32,243 nucleotides of DNA from Hyphomicrobiales bacterium (GCA_900466945.1 UBNV01000030.1:1-32243); one strand, 5' to 3'; positions 17,501 through 26,160 are shown, counted from the stretch's first letter. The notes: generated by a model from the sequence alone, not told the origin. A program made the numbers and translations.

Positions 17501-18562
17501 CAGCCATCGCGAATAGGTCGAGAGGCGATCCGGCGGCAGGACGAGGAAGACGGTGGCGGGTCCGTGCTTCAGATCTGAGAAGCGGAAGTCGGATCGCTTC
17601 AGCACCTCCATCATGCGCGGACTGTCGAGGAAATGGGTGTGGCGCTGGGCGGCGGACAAGACGCCCGCCGCTTCCCGGTCCGCCTTGCCGAGATGGCGAT
17701 TGGCAGCACGGGCGATGAGGCCGTTGGCTTCGTGCATTGCCTGCATTCTCTTGAGCAGATCTGCAAAGCTCTTCGGATCGGCGGTGAGATGGCGCCGCAG
17801 CGTTCCGAGATGCCGCTCGTCGGGTGGCGCCGTTGCGACGATCATCAGGATCAGGCCTGATATCAGCGCCTTCGCTTCCTCGTTCCAATGGGCTTCACCT
17901 GCCATGCCGGGCTCATCGAAGACCAAGGCATCGGCAAGCGTGCCGGCGTCTTCGGCGAGGTCGAGCCCATCAGGATCGAGTTGGTCGAGCGGATTGAAAG
18001 CGGCACTGTTGATGCCGGTGATGCCGAAGGGATCGAGCACATGAACGGGACCGAACATCATCCTCGCACGCGCTGTTATCCTGGCATTCTCACCCTTCGG
18101 ATCGATGCAGATGATTGATCGATTGGCGGTGAGCAGATTGGGAATGATCGTGCCGACGCCTTTGCCGGTTCTGGTCGGTGCCATGGTTAGCAGATGGCCT
18201 GGTCCATCGTGGCGCAGCAGCTTGCGCGAATGCGGATCGCGGCCGATCAGCAGGCCGTCATCGCTCTTCGTGAGGCGGGCCAGCTCCTTCGGCGTCGCCC
18301 AGCCGGCAGAGCCATGGATCGCGGATGAGCGGGCTCTGACCAGGAATGGGAAGGCAAGGCCGATGAAGGCCAGGATCAGCGGCAGATACTTCAGCATGTC
18401 GGGCAAGATGCGACTGAGCCATCCCCGCTCTTCCTCCGAATTGTGCTGGATCACCACATCCACGCCGAGGATGACCGAGATCAGGATGTAGCCGAGAAAC
18501 AACCCGATCAGGGCAAGCTTGATACCGTGACCAAGCAGACGAAGTCTGTCGAACAGGGTCAT
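16967..18562 (-). CDS. traG: type IV coupling protein TraG/VirD4
   Basis: A 531-residue ATPase that couples the relaxase-DNA complex to a type IV secretion channel. Two N-terminal membrane segments (about residues 12-36 and 58-76) are followed by the nucleotide-binding domain, with Walker A at APTRTGKGVGTIIPNLL (128-144) and Walker B in LFDEFAALGHL. The frame is open upstream to 19021, but that part overlaps the traD-like gene and oriT. The ATG at 18562 overlaps the traD-like stop (ATGA) and starts a proper membrane leader. It is shorter than Ti-plasmid TraG, mainly at the C-terminus. No mating-channel genes are in the window, so the locus looks mobilizable or is a piece of a larger system. 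Confidence 0.92.
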   Translation of the reverse strand: MTLFDRLRLLGHGIKLALIGLFLGYILISVILGVDVVIQHNSEEERGWLSRILPDMLKYLPLILAFIGLAFPFLVRARSSAIHGSAGWATPKELARLTKSDDGLLIGRDPHSRKLLRHDGPGHLLTMAPTRTGKGVGTIIPNLLTANRSIICIDPKGENARITARARMMFGPVHVLDPFGITGINSAAFNPLDQLDPDGLDLAEDAGTLADALVFDEPGMAGEAHWNEEAKALISGLILMIVATAPPDERHLGTLRRHLTADPKSFADLLKRMQAMHEANGLIARAANRHLGKADREAAGVLSAAQRHTHFLDSPRMMEVLKRSDFRFSDLKHGPATVFLVLPPDRLSTYSRWLRLLVTQSLTDMARDPTTPAKPVLYLFDEFAALGHLAPIERAMGLMAGYGVQLWPILQDMHQLRATYGQRAGTFLSNASVCQVFGVNDIETASLIAKTIGRMDAHHVTNSWSGPNLPWKPPGHTSSEHVVARDLITPDEIMRLPSEAMILLNTGQRPALAQKIRYYTDPEFQKLFDPS

Positions 18563-18870
18563 GGCTGCTGCTCCTCGGCCGTTGGGATATGTTTCGTCTC
18601 CTCTGGCTTGTGCGGGCCGAGGATATCGTCGAACAGATCCCGGTCCTTCTCCCGCGTGAGAAACCCCGGCAGTTCGGCACGCAGCCATTCGTCGAGCTGG
18701 CCAGTGAGATGACGATCGGGTTGGCGCTCTATCCGATCGAGCACGAGTGCCCCGATCAGGATCTTGCGTCTCGTATCCCGGGCACGCTGCTCTCTGTTCA
18801 GCCGCGCCACCAGCACGTCTCTGCGGGCTTCCAGCTGTCGCAGTCTTTCCTGAATGCTTCGTTTGGTCAT
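18559..18870 (-). CDS. traD: TraD-like mobilization accessory protein
   Basis: A 103-residue basic, helical protein (MTKRSIQERLRQLEARRDVL..., RDTRRKILIGALVLDRIE, LRAELPGFLTREKDRDLFDD). The segment RDTRRKILIGALVLD is the core of the small TraD/MobC-type proteins that sit beside the relaxase in rhizobial plasmids and help to process oriT. The frame reaches 18900, but the ATG at 18870 begins the conserved part. Its stop overlaps the traG start by 4 bp. A separate traC, found in Ti plasmids between oriT and traD, is not present. Confidence 0.7.
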   Translation of the reverse strand: MTKRSIQERLRQLEARRDVLVARLNREQRARDTRRKILIGALVLDRIERQPDRHLTGQLDEWLRAELPGFLTREKDRDLFDDILGPHKPEETKHIPTAEEQQP

Positions 18871-18999
18871 CCTGTCGTCCTCCGCGTCGTCGGTTCGCAA
18901 TGAAACTTAATTCGACGCGCAGTAGCCAAGTCGCACAAGATGCAAATCTGTCATCGGTCGAGAGCGGCGGAGCCGCATCCCGATGCTGGCGAGCGAAGC

Positions 19000-19045
19000 G
19001 AAGAAAGCACGAAGGGCGCACTTACGAGTTGCTGCGCAACTCAGT
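19000..19045. other. origin of transfer (oriT), RSF1010/Ti-type nic region
   Basis: Between the divergent traD-like and traA genes the minus strand reads a 7-bp inverted repeat GAGTTGC-GCA-GCAACTC (19026-19042) followed directly by GTAAGTGCGCCCTTC (19025-19011). This matches the layout of Q-type (R1162/RSF1010) and Ti-plasmid oriT, namely inverted repeat, short spacer, then TAA.TGCGCCCT with the nick at its end. The nick is expected on the minus strand near 19012. Position, orientation and relaxase type all agree. Confidence 0.85.
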
Positions 19046-19079
19046 GCTCAGAGGCTTCTCATCAGCTGGAGACGTGCAA

Positions 19080-22000
19080 ATGGCGATTTACCATTGCAGC
19101 ATGAAGCCGGTGAGCCGCGGTGGCGGCCGAAGTGCTGTGGCCGCCATCGCCTACCGGACCGCCAGCCGGATCATGAATGAGCGCGAAGGACTTGTGCATG
19201 ACTTCACCCGGAAGAGTGGCGTCGTGCATTGCGAGATCGTGCTGCTGGAAGGTTCGCAGGCGAAGTGGGCACTGGACCGATCGGTGCTGTGGAACGCGGT
19301 GGAGTTCGCCGAGAAACGCAAGGATGCGCGGCTTGCCCGCGAATTCGAAATCGCCCTTCCGCATGAGCTGAATGCCGACCAGCGGCTGGCGCTCGTGCGT
19401 GCCTTTGCCCGCGATCTCGCCGATCGGTATGGGGCAGCCGTTGACTTCGCCATTCATGCGCCAGGCGGCGAGAGCGACATTCGCAATATCCATGCGCATG
19501 TGATGATGACCACGCGGACAGTCGGACCGGATGGCTTGGGCGAAAAGACCCTCATCGAGCGGGAGAACAAGTGGCTGCTGAACCACGATCTGCCGACGTC
19601 ACAGATGCAGTTGCGGGAGATCCGTCAGGCCTGGGAGACGCATGCCAATCGGGCACTGATGCAGGCAGGGCACGAGATCAGGATCGACCATCGCTCGCAC
19701 CTTGAACGTGGGCTCGAGATCGAGCCGACCGAGCATATGGGGGTGCATGCCTCCGAGATCGACAGGCGTGGAGGAAGTGTCTCACGCACCCGGATCGACG
19801 AGGAGGCGGCACGGCGCAACGCCGAACTGATCAAGCAGAAGCCGGAGCAGGTTCTGACGCTGATCACCGGAGAAAAAAGCGTCTTCGATCGATATGATGT
19901 GGCGCGGGCGCTGCATCGTTACATCGATGACTTCGGCCAGTTCCGCAATGCTTTTGCCGCGGTCATGGGCTCGAAGGCTCTGGTGGAACTGCGCAAGGAA
20001 ACCGGCGGTGAGCTTGCCCGATACACGACGCGCGAAATGCTGGAGATCGAGCACGCCATGGCCGCGAGTGCCGACCGCATGAGCCAGCACTCCGGCCATG
20101 GCGTTAACCGACATCATGTCGATCAGGCACTGAGGCTACAGGACGAGGCCATCAGGGCAATGACAGAGGGAACGAGCTCCCGGAGAGTTGAACAGGGCAA
20201 TGCTGCTTCATCCACAGGTGAGCCCCGTTCGATGCCACAAGCGGGTCTGAGCGAAGAACAGCGTCTAGCCGTCCGGCATGTCACCGGGCTTGAGCAGATT
20301 GCCGCTGTCATCGGCTTTGCGGGGGCGGGCAAGTCGACCATGTTGGCGGCTGCGCGCACGGCCTGGGAGGCACAAGGGTATCGCGTGCATGGCGCAGCAC
20401 TTGCCGGCAAGGCGGCGGAGGGGCTGGAAGAGTCATCGGGCATCATCTCGCGCACGCTGGCTTCCTGGGAGCACAGCTGGCAGGCGGGCAGGGCGGAGCT
20501 CGGTTCGAGCGATATCCTTGTCATCGATGAGGCCGGCATGGTCGGCAGCAGGCGGCTTGGCCGGTTCGTCGAGGAGGTCGAGCGGCGAGGCGCAAAGCTT
20601 GTGCTGGTCGGCGATCACGAACAGCTGCAGGCGATCGGGGCGGGATCTCCGTTCCGGGCAATTGCCGAGCGCATCGGTGCGGTCGAACTCTCGGAGATCC
20701 GCCGGCAGAAGGAGGATTGGCAGCGGCAGGCCTCGATAGCCTTCGCCACGCATAGGACGGGCGAAGGGCTGTCTGCCTATGCCGACCGGGGGCAGGTGCA
20801 CTTCGCAGATAGCAAGGACGGGGCAAGGGATGCTCTGGTGCGGGACTATCTTGCCGATCGTGATGAGCGGCCCAAGGACTCACGCATTGCTCTTGCTCAC
20901 CGTCGCGCCGACGTCCGGGCGATCAATGATGCGATCCGCTCAGAATTGCAGGCGCGGGGCGTGTTGGCGAAGGACGATGCGGTAGAACCGGGGCACAGTG
21001 ATCGGCAGGGTGCGGTGCAGGAGGGCGCCGGCACCAACCGGGAGATCGTCTACCAGACCAATGATGGCAGGCGCGGCTTTGCGCCAGGCGACCGCATCGT
21101 GCTGCTGGAGAACAATCGGGATCTCGGTGTGAAGAACGGCATGCTGGGGATGGTGACTGCCGTCGAGCCTGACGCAATACAGGTAAGGCTCGACGGCTCA
21201 GGGCAGAATGCCGCCCGTCTGATCTCCATACCGGTCAGAAGTTACCAAAGCTTTGACCATGGCTTTGCTACGACCATCCACAAGTCGCAAGGGGCAACCG
21301 TCGACCGGGCATTCGTCATGGCATCCACCACGATGGACCGGCATCTGACATATGTGGCGATGACCCGGCACAGGCATGCTGTCGGGCTCTATGCCGGGCG
21401 CGATGAGCTGAAGGATCTGACGGCACTGTCGACGAGCCTCGGCCGCTCGGGCGCAAAAGAGACGGTGCTTGATTACACCGATGCTTTTGCAGCGAGGCGA
21501 GGGCTGGGGGAGGGCATTACTCCCCGGAGCGAGATAGTCATCGACGCAACGCCACACCGGGACGGCGCACACCGGGCTGACGATCGGCCGGCGGCACACT
21601 ACGGCGCTGTGGGTGAGCGCGTTCGCTCGCCCGCCGATCGGCAGCCTTTGGAACTGCTGGCTGGGTCTGCAAGTGGTCAGAGAGGTGTTGTTCAGGAGGT
21701 CAGGGTGCCGCCGCTGGTGCCTGCTATCACCAGCTACGCCCGGACGATCGATCAGGTGGCGCGGGAGGCGGCGGCGCAGCATATGGAGCGGGGATTGGAG
21801 ACGGTACGCTGGGTTGGTGCCGGGGTCTTTGTCGATCACGACCGGTTTGTCGAGCTAGTCACGAAAACCATTCAGCAGCGGGATGGCGACGTCAGGGCCA
21901 TGGCCAAGGCAGTGGCCGAGCGGCCGGAGGCGTTTGGCGCGTTGCGAGGCAAGGCCGGGTTGTTCGGCGAGAACAGCGAGCGCAAGGAGGCTCGTCGTCT

Positions 22001-22466
22001 GGCGGGATCCCTTGGGGCTCATGTGGGTTATACCGGAAAGGACTGGATTCGGCGGTATGAACAGGCGGTCGATACCGAGCAGTGGAGGCGGGAAAAGGAG
22101 GATGTCATCGAGGTGCCAGGACTGAGCCCCGCAAGCGAGGCGATCCTCAAGCGTCTGGACGGGCTCGAAAGGAAGGAGAAGGATGCGTTTCTGGAGAAGC
22201 TCGTCGACACGCCGGAGGGGAAGCGGGCGCTTGCGGAGGCAGAGGCCATCACCGGTGCGATGCAGCGGCGGTTTGGGACCGATGATCTGCGCAACAAGAA
22301 CCTGGTGGAACTGACGAGGGGGCTGGCGGAAAAGGTGGATCTGGCTCGGGTCGAGGCGGTGGTGCGGGTCGCGTACCGGGCGAAGAACGCGGAAATGTTC
22401 AGGCAGCAGGATCTGGTGCGGAGTGAGAGGAAAGGGTTGGGGTTGGGGTTAGGTCTACGGATGTGA
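19080..22466 (+). CDS. traA: conjugative relaxase/helicase TraA (MobA/MobL family)
   Basis: A 1128-residue bifunctional protein. The N-terminal MobA/MobL relaxase domain has the candidate catalytic Y25 (AIAYRTASR) and the metal-binding histidines H126, H138 and H140 (FAIHAPGG, IRNIHAHVMM). It cuts oriT and stays bound to the 5' end. From about residue 395 there is a RecD/TrwC-like helicase: Walker A GFAGAGKST (about 412-420), DEAGMV (about 483), and the late motif TIHKSQGATVDRAF with YVAMTRHRHAVGLY. The frame extends up to 18747 through oriT, but the ATG at 19080 starts MAIYHCSMKPVSRGGG, the usual N-terminus, with GGAG 8 bp upstream. It lies immediately right of oriT and is divergent from traD/traG. 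Confidence 0.95.
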   Translation: MAIYHCSMKPVSRGGGRSAVAAIAYRTASRIMNEREGLVHDFTRKSGVVHCEIVLLEGSQAKWALDRSVLWNAVEFAEKRKDARLAREFEIALPHELNADQRLALVRAFARDLADRYGAAVDFAIHAPGGESDIRNIHAHVMMTTRTVGPDGLGEKTLIERENKWLLNHDLPTSQMQLREIRQAWETHANRALMQAGHEIRIDHRSHLERGLEIEPTEHMGVHASEIDRRGGSVSRTRIDEEAARRNAELIKQKPEQVLTLITGEKSVFDRYDVARALHRYIDDFGQFRNAFAAVMGSKALVELRKETGGELARYTTREMLEIEHAMAASADRMSQHSGHGVNRHHVDQALRLQDEAIRAMTEGTSSRRVEQGNAASSTGEPRSMPQAGLSEEQRLAVRHVTGLEQIAAVIGFAGAGKSTMLAAARTAWEAQGYRVHGAALAGKAAEGLEESSGIISRTLASWEHSWQAGRAELGSSDILVIDEAGMVGSRRLGRFVEEVERRGAKLVLVGDHEQLQAIGAGSPFRAIAERIGAVELSEIRRQKEDWQRQASIAFATHRTGEGLSAYADRGQVHFADSKDGARDALVRDYLADRDERPKDSRIALAHRRADVRAINDAIRSELQARGVLAKDDAVEPGHSDRQGAVQEGAGTNREIVYQTNDGRRGFAPGDRIVLLENNRDLGVKNGMLGMVTAVEPDAIQVRLDGSGQNAARLISIPVRSYQSFDHGFATTIHKSQGATVDRAFVMASTTMDRHLTYVAMTRHRHAVGLYAGRDELKDLTALSTSLGRSGAKETVLDYTDAFAARRGLGEGITPRSEIVIDATPHRDGAHRADDRPAAHYGAVGERVRSPADRQPLELLAGSASGQRGVVQEVRVPPLVPAITSYARTIDQVAREAAAQHMERGLETVRWVGAGVFVDHDRFVELVTKTIQQRDGDVRAMAKAVAERPEAFGALRGKAGLFGENSERKEARRLAGSLGAHVGYTGKDWIRRYEQAVDTEQWRREKEDVIEVPGLSPASEAILKRLDGLERKEKDAFLEKLVDTPEGKRALAEAEAITGAMQRRFGTDDLRNKNLVELTRGLAEKVDLARVEAVVRVAYRAKNAEMFRQQDLVRSERKGLGLGLGLRM
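22434..22453 (+). repeat. G-rich short tandem repeat at the end of traA
   Basis: Three closely spaced GGG/GGGG-TT units followed by AGG encode the LGLGLGL tail of TraA. The tract could form a G-quadruplex of limited stability, or could slip in replication and change the protein C-terminus. Functional meaning is uncertain. Confidence 0.5.
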
Positions 22467-22968
22467 GCCGGTGGGCGATCGCATGGGCCTAGGTCTCAGT
22501 TTTAAAAGCACCACGGCGAGGATGTCGAGAAACTCCACTTCCATGTAGTGCCTGCGGTTAATCCGACCGTGGCCTGCCGATGATCTCGCCGCCTATCGTG
22601 CTCCGATTTCGCACTAGGGGAACGGAAGCCGCTGACAGCGGCAGCCAAGCGGCCCGTGCAAGCTGAAGCGTCCAGCCCCTGATGCCTCTATAGGTTTATT
22701 GCCAAACCAACCAAAAAAATGATCGCCTTGTCAAAAGGTTCCGCATGCGAAGAGCAAGGCAGAAACAACTAGATGAGCATCGGCGTGATGGCTGGAGGGT
22801 AGATATCTGGTTGCGGCTGAGCCACTTGCCCCAGGTTTCGAAGCTGCGTTGGGTGGGGCTGTGGGTGTTTTCAAAGGAGAGTGGAAAAACCGTCACATTC
22901 GCTCTTGCGTGGGGGCTGAGTTGCCGCTATGAGACAGCCCGCGCCAATAAGCGCCGACCAATGTGACC
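22467..22968. other. 502-bp stretch without a recognisable gene
   Basis: Between traA and the tRNA gene only short overlapping frames on both strands are open (for example 22745-22966), and none has family-like composition or a good start. The distal part must contain the tRNA promoter. No integrase fragment was recognised. Confidence 0.5.
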
Positions 22969-23058
22969 GGAGAGGTGGCTGAGTGGTCGAAAGCACCGCA
23001 CTCGAAATGCGGCATACTCGCAAGGGTATCGTGGGTTCGAATCCCACCCTCTCCGCCA
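22969..23058 (+). tRNA. tRNA-Ser (anticodon CGA)
   Basis: A complete cloverleaf with a long variable arm, as in serine tRNAs. The acceptor stem GGAGAGG pairs with CCTCTCC. The anticodon stem-loop CCGCACTCGAAATGCGG carries CGA. The T arm is GTGGGTTCGAATCCCAC. The discriminator G is followed by an encoded CCA (23056-23058). tRNA-Ser genes are frequent attachment sites for integrative elements; here transfer genes lie on one side and an AT-richer patch with unknown genes on the other. Confidence 0.97.
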
Positions 23059-23409
23059 TCGTGAACCCTTGGGGTGCAAGAGGTTTGCCGCGAGACGCTG
23101 AACCTCAATGCCAGCATATTTCGGCATCCGTATTGGCTAGGGCCACAAACAAGGCGCTCCTGGGAATGCATGAGAGCTATCCGAAAATGTGATGAGTTTA
23201 GGTGTTGTAAGCGCACAAAAAGAGTCTAATATCTAAGCGTGCTTCGGCGCCATCGATGAATGCAACTTCCACAAATTGTAGATATGTATGATCGACTCGA
23301 TCCTCTACGAACAAGGAACTCACGGCTCCGTCATGAGTTTGTAATGTTATGTTAAGGTAAAGTCGTCAGCATGTAAGCACTACAGGCTCACCTACGCGAG
23401 ATCGAAGTT
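23059..23409. other. 351-bp gene-free, AT-richer stretch after the tRNA gene
   Basis: No coding frame with support, no tRNA 3'-end duplication and no terminator hairpin was seen. The base composition drops relative to the left of the tRNA, consistent with a boundary between DNA of different origin. Confidence 0.4.
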
Positions 23410-23652
23410 ATGAAGAAAATCGAGCGGCAGCGACGCAGGGGGCAGGAGAACGACGCCGTGAATTCTTTTTTGACAATGTGGGCTAATACGGACGAACTGA
23501 TCGAGACTGAGTTGAAATCTCGGGGTGAAAAATTCATCCCGGGAAATGACGACTTCGATGCTCTTGTAAGCATAATCGAAGAAAACAGGCTTGAGCGGGA
23601 TCAATACGAACGCGCTATGTCTGAGACAATTACTGGCTGGTCTTCTCCCTAA
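23410..23652 (+). CDS. small hypothetical protein (80 aa)
   Basis: An 80-residue soluble, highly charged protein (MKKIERQRRRGQENDAVNSF at the N-terminus; RGEKFIPGNDDFDALVSIIE in the middle). The arginine-rich start followed by an acidic helical body gives no recognisable domain. It converges on the nitrilase-domain gene (stop to stop, about 77 bp). Its composition differs from the transfer and catabolic genes, pointing to separate acquisition. The frame is short, so it may not be expressed. Confidence 0.45.
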   Translation: MKKIERQRRRGQENDAVNSFLTMWANTDELIETELKSRGEKFIPGNDDFDALVSIIEENRLERDQYERAMSETITGWSSP

Positions 23653-23729
23653 CTTCAGTGGGGCTGGGTGGCGAGTCGTTGCTTCGACTTGAATTCTTTG
23701 TGGGTGTCGGTAGGTCGGAGTCCGAATGC

Positions 23730-25520
23730 CTATTTGAGTGGACGTTTTACTTGAATGTAGCCGCTCATGCGCCAAGCCCATGCATCTGAATTGGCTCTGC
23801 CGTCCAGCGTCGTTTCTTTAGCCCTTGCGGCTGAAAGAGTGACAATCACAGCGTCAAGATCAGGTTCGCACTTAATCTCCCGAATGCGCTGAGTGTCGTC
23901 TTTCCAAAGGGCAATGGTATAGTTTGGTGCATGTCCATCAACGCGCTCTGATTGACGTCCCAATAAAGCCCTTGATGTAAAAGTCAGAACGGACGAGCCG
24001 GGGTCTTCTGCTAATCCAGTCGCATTCCTTGCTGCCCATCGGTCCTTAAGCTGCGGCCCGTCCATAAGTAGGACGAATACTAAGTTAGGGCCAATGCTCT
24101 GCAGAACGCTGTGCACAGGTTCGCTCCTGGCCAAGTCCTCACATATCAATGTTGTGAATACGGAACTCTCCCTAAATACAGTGCTGTTTATACGTCGTTC
24201 CGTCAGGTCTATATTTTCCCACCAGAAAGTATTGGCGTCTAAAACGTTGTCCAAGCAGTAAGATTCTACCTGCGATCCGTTTAGCCTCCATCTATGGTGT
24301 TTACCTCGTGCCGATGTTACTGCGACTCTATCGCCGCCGGTAGGATCGTCGTAGAACATGGAAGTCAGAACAAAATTACCCTTCTTCACGTCTCCGTCTG
24401 TTCCATCCTCAGAGCTCCCGGATACAAGAAATTTAATGTTTTTATACTCAGGATTCAGGAGTCTTTCTACTAGTTCACTATAAGTTTTCCAATCTAACGA
24501 ATACTCTGGGAAAATTATTCCCTCCACTGTTGTTCCTTTTGCAAACCCGGCCTCCAGAAGTTCTTCAACGAGCGCGGGAACTTTAGCTTTCTGAAGCCAC
24601 GACTGGCGCAACTCAAACTCTCCCCATCGATCAAATTCAGGAGCGTAACTTCCCTCCATTTCGATGGCCGTAAAATCGCGAGAATCGATTTGGTAAGGGA
24701 ATGGAACAAGCAATATGTTTAGGGGCTTGGTATTTTTTTCCAATTTGAGAGGAGGGCGATACCAGAACGCAGAGGCCTTGTGCGGAGGTGGAAGTAAAGC
24801 CAAATTGTGGCTGAGAGTTCGCAAGGTGCAGCCTACCATTGGCGTTCTTGATTTTGGCATTACACAAACGACGTTCTCATCGGCCAGCACGCACATAGAG
24901 CCGTCTTTTGCTGTCGATCTGAGATGTGAAGGGTGGTTTTTGTCGATGATCTCTGCTTTGGGCCTACTCTGAGAGCGTTGGAAGGCGAAGTCGATCCAAT
25001 TGCCGTCAACATAGCCGAGGCCTTCGCAGGCCTCATCACAGATTGCAAAAAGCGCTAGAGCTGCCTTTAGCCACTTCCGGTCAGCTGGCCGTGATTCTAG
25101 CGTTACAACAGGTTGGCTACGATCCTCGATAATCTGATTCCATAGAAGGCACACGACATCATAAAGCTCAGAATTCGCACGCCAAGCCTTACCCAGCTTG
25201 ACCCAGTATTTTGGACCACTTTCGATTATATCGTGAGCGGTTGGCGCCTTGGAGCTTTTGCCGCTCCGAGTGTCCAGATGTCGGATGATCTTCTGTGCTG
25301 CAGCCGCGTTCTCGGTAGCTAGCTCTGCGGGCTTCAATCTATGATAAATTCCAGAGTATTCAATTAGCGTCCCAACGCCTGCGAAGACGTCGGTGGGTAA
25401 AAAGGGCATCGCAGCAATTAACCCATCTCGCGACGGCGTAGTCCCACGAGGGAAAACAGTTTGAAGGACGCGCTCTACTGACTGCTGACTTCTCATCGGT
25501 TGAATCTCATGGTTAGTCAT
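23730..25520 (-). CDS. protein with C-terminal carbon-nitrogen hydrolase (nitrilase-like) domain
   Basis: A 596-residue protein. Residues 1-265 form an unrecognised domain. From about 266 a nitrilase-superfamily fold can be traced: first strand KPLNILLVPFPYQ (265-277), catalytic glutamate E339 in GIIFPEYSLD, candidate lysine K407 in SARGKHHRWRL, and nucleophile C460 in FTTLICEDLAR, followed by NLVFVLLMDGPQLKDRWAAR. The Glu-Lys-Cys order and spacing fit the superfamily, which cleaves amides or nitriles. Similar domains are fused to reverse transcriptases in DRT1-type phage defence, but no reverse transcriptase is present here. AT-richer than its neighbours; it stands alone between tRNA-Ser and an insertion sequence. 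The start lacks a strong ribosome site. Biological role unknown; defence is only a guess. Confidence 0.7.
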   Translation of the reverse strand: MTNHEIQPMRSQQSVERVLQTVFPRGTTPSRDGLIAAMPFLPTDVFAGVGTLIEYSGIYHRLKPAELATENAAAAQKIIRHLDTRSGKSSKAPTAHDIIESGPKYWVKLGKAWRANSELYDVVCLLWNQIIEDRSQPVVTLESRPADRKWLKAALALFAICDEACEGLGYVDGNWIDFAFQRSQSRPKAEIIDKNHPSHLRSTAKDGSMCVLADENVVCVMPKSRTPMVGCTLRTLSHNLALLPPPHKASAFWYRPPLKLEKNTKPLNILLVPFPYQIDSRDFTAIEMEGSYAPEFDRWGEFELRQSWLQKAKVPALVEELLEAGFAKGTTVEGIIFPEYSLDWKTYSELVERLLNPEYKNIKFLVSGSSEDGTDGDVKKGNFVLTSMFYDDPTGGDRVAVTSARGKHHRWRLNGSQVESYCLDNVLDANTFWWENIDLTERRINSTVFRESSVFTTLICEDLARSEPVHSVLQSIGPNLVFVLLMDGPQLKDRWAARNATGLAEDPGSSVLTFTSRALLGRQSERVDGHAPNYTIALWKDDTQRIREIKCEPDLDAVIVTLSAARAKETTLDGRANSDAWAWRMSGYIQVKRPLK

Positions 25521-25527
25521 TTCGCAT

Positions 25528-25543
25528 CAACCACGTATGGTTG
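25528..25543. repeat. short palindrome upstream of the nitrilase-domain gene
   Basis: CAACCA-CGTA-TGGTTG, 6-bp arms with a 4-bp centre, ending 8 bp before the start codon at 25520. It could be an operator or a small hairpin that limits translation. Too short to be sure. Confidence 0.3.
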
Positions 25544-25806
25544 CTAAATGTAAAGAAACGTAACCGCTGAATCTTTACAAGAGCCAGCTTACGCATTCGC
25601 AGTATTTTATCGGGTATATTGTCTCCACGCTGAGGCTTTTCATGGTTGTCTGTGAAAACTTCAATCGCCCAGCTCGTTATCGAGAAAGGCAATCCGTCTT
25701 CTTGCAGTTGAAGTGCGTAGTGATGTTGGCCGAACGAAGCGCATTCATGAGAAAGCCTCGGGACGTGGTTGAGCTTCGGTTGGCAAGAGCGGACCGCGCA
25801 GAACTA

Positions 25807-25831
25807 TGGCCTGCTGCCGGTTTTTCGGACA
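25807..25831 (+). repeat. left terminal inverted repeat of the IS3-family element
   Basis: 25-bp terminal repeat, 24/25 identical to the complement of 28616-28640. Confidence 0.92.
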
Positions 25832-25869
25832 TCCAGTTAAGGTGTTCCTCCTGAAACCGGAGAGTATGA

Positions 25870-26160
25870 ATGCAAAGACGAATATTCAGCCGCGAGTATA
25901 AGCTTGAAGCGGTGAAGCTGGTCAGGGAACGTGGGGTCAGTGTTGCCCAGGCGGCCCGCGATCTCGATGTTCATGAGAACATGCTTCGAAAGTGGGTTCG
26001 CGGATTCGGTGCCGATCCGGCTCAATCATTTACTGGCAACGGTCAGATGAAGCCCGAGCAGCTTGAGATCGAGCGTCTTCGGCGCGAGGTGGCCAAGCTA
26101 AAGGCGGAGCGTGATATCTTAAAAAACGATCACGGGCTTCGGTCCGCCTGTGCGGGGTAG
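25870..26160 (+). pseudogene. IS3-family OrfA, 3' end replaced by the IS110 insertion
   Basis: The first 85 codons encode the usual OrfA: a helix-turn-helix (FSREYKLEAVKLVRERGVSV, DLDVHENMLRKWVRGFG) and a leucine-zipper-like helix (EQLEIERLRREVAKLKAERD). After AERDILK the frame enters the IS110 element and reads foreign residues to a stop at 26160. The lost end, A-A-A-Y-F-A-R-D-A-I, can still be read at 27719-27751 beyond the inserted element. GGAGAG lies just before the ATG. Confidence 0.88.

Noticed and set aside
18563..19021. Upstream extension of the traG frame
   Set aside because: It would cover the traD-like gene and oriT. The ATG at 18562 gives the normal membrane leader and the ATGA overlap.
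18747..19079. Upstream extension of the traA frame
   Set aside because: It passes through oriT and opposes the traD-like gene. The usual N-terminus MAIYHCS starts at 19080 with a good ribosome site.
22696..22966. Short open frames on both strands between traA and tRNA-Ser
   Set aside because: No family pattern, mutually overlapping, and running into the tRNA promoter region.
22893..23216. Minus-strand frames reading through the tRNA
   Set aside because: They are translations of the tRNA gene itself (the familiar GGIRTHD-type artefact).
25642..25854. 70-codon frame upstream of and into the IS3 left end
   Set aside because: It runs through the IS terminal repeat and has no recognisable content. 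The 286 bp between 25521 and 25806 otherwise show nothing I can support.
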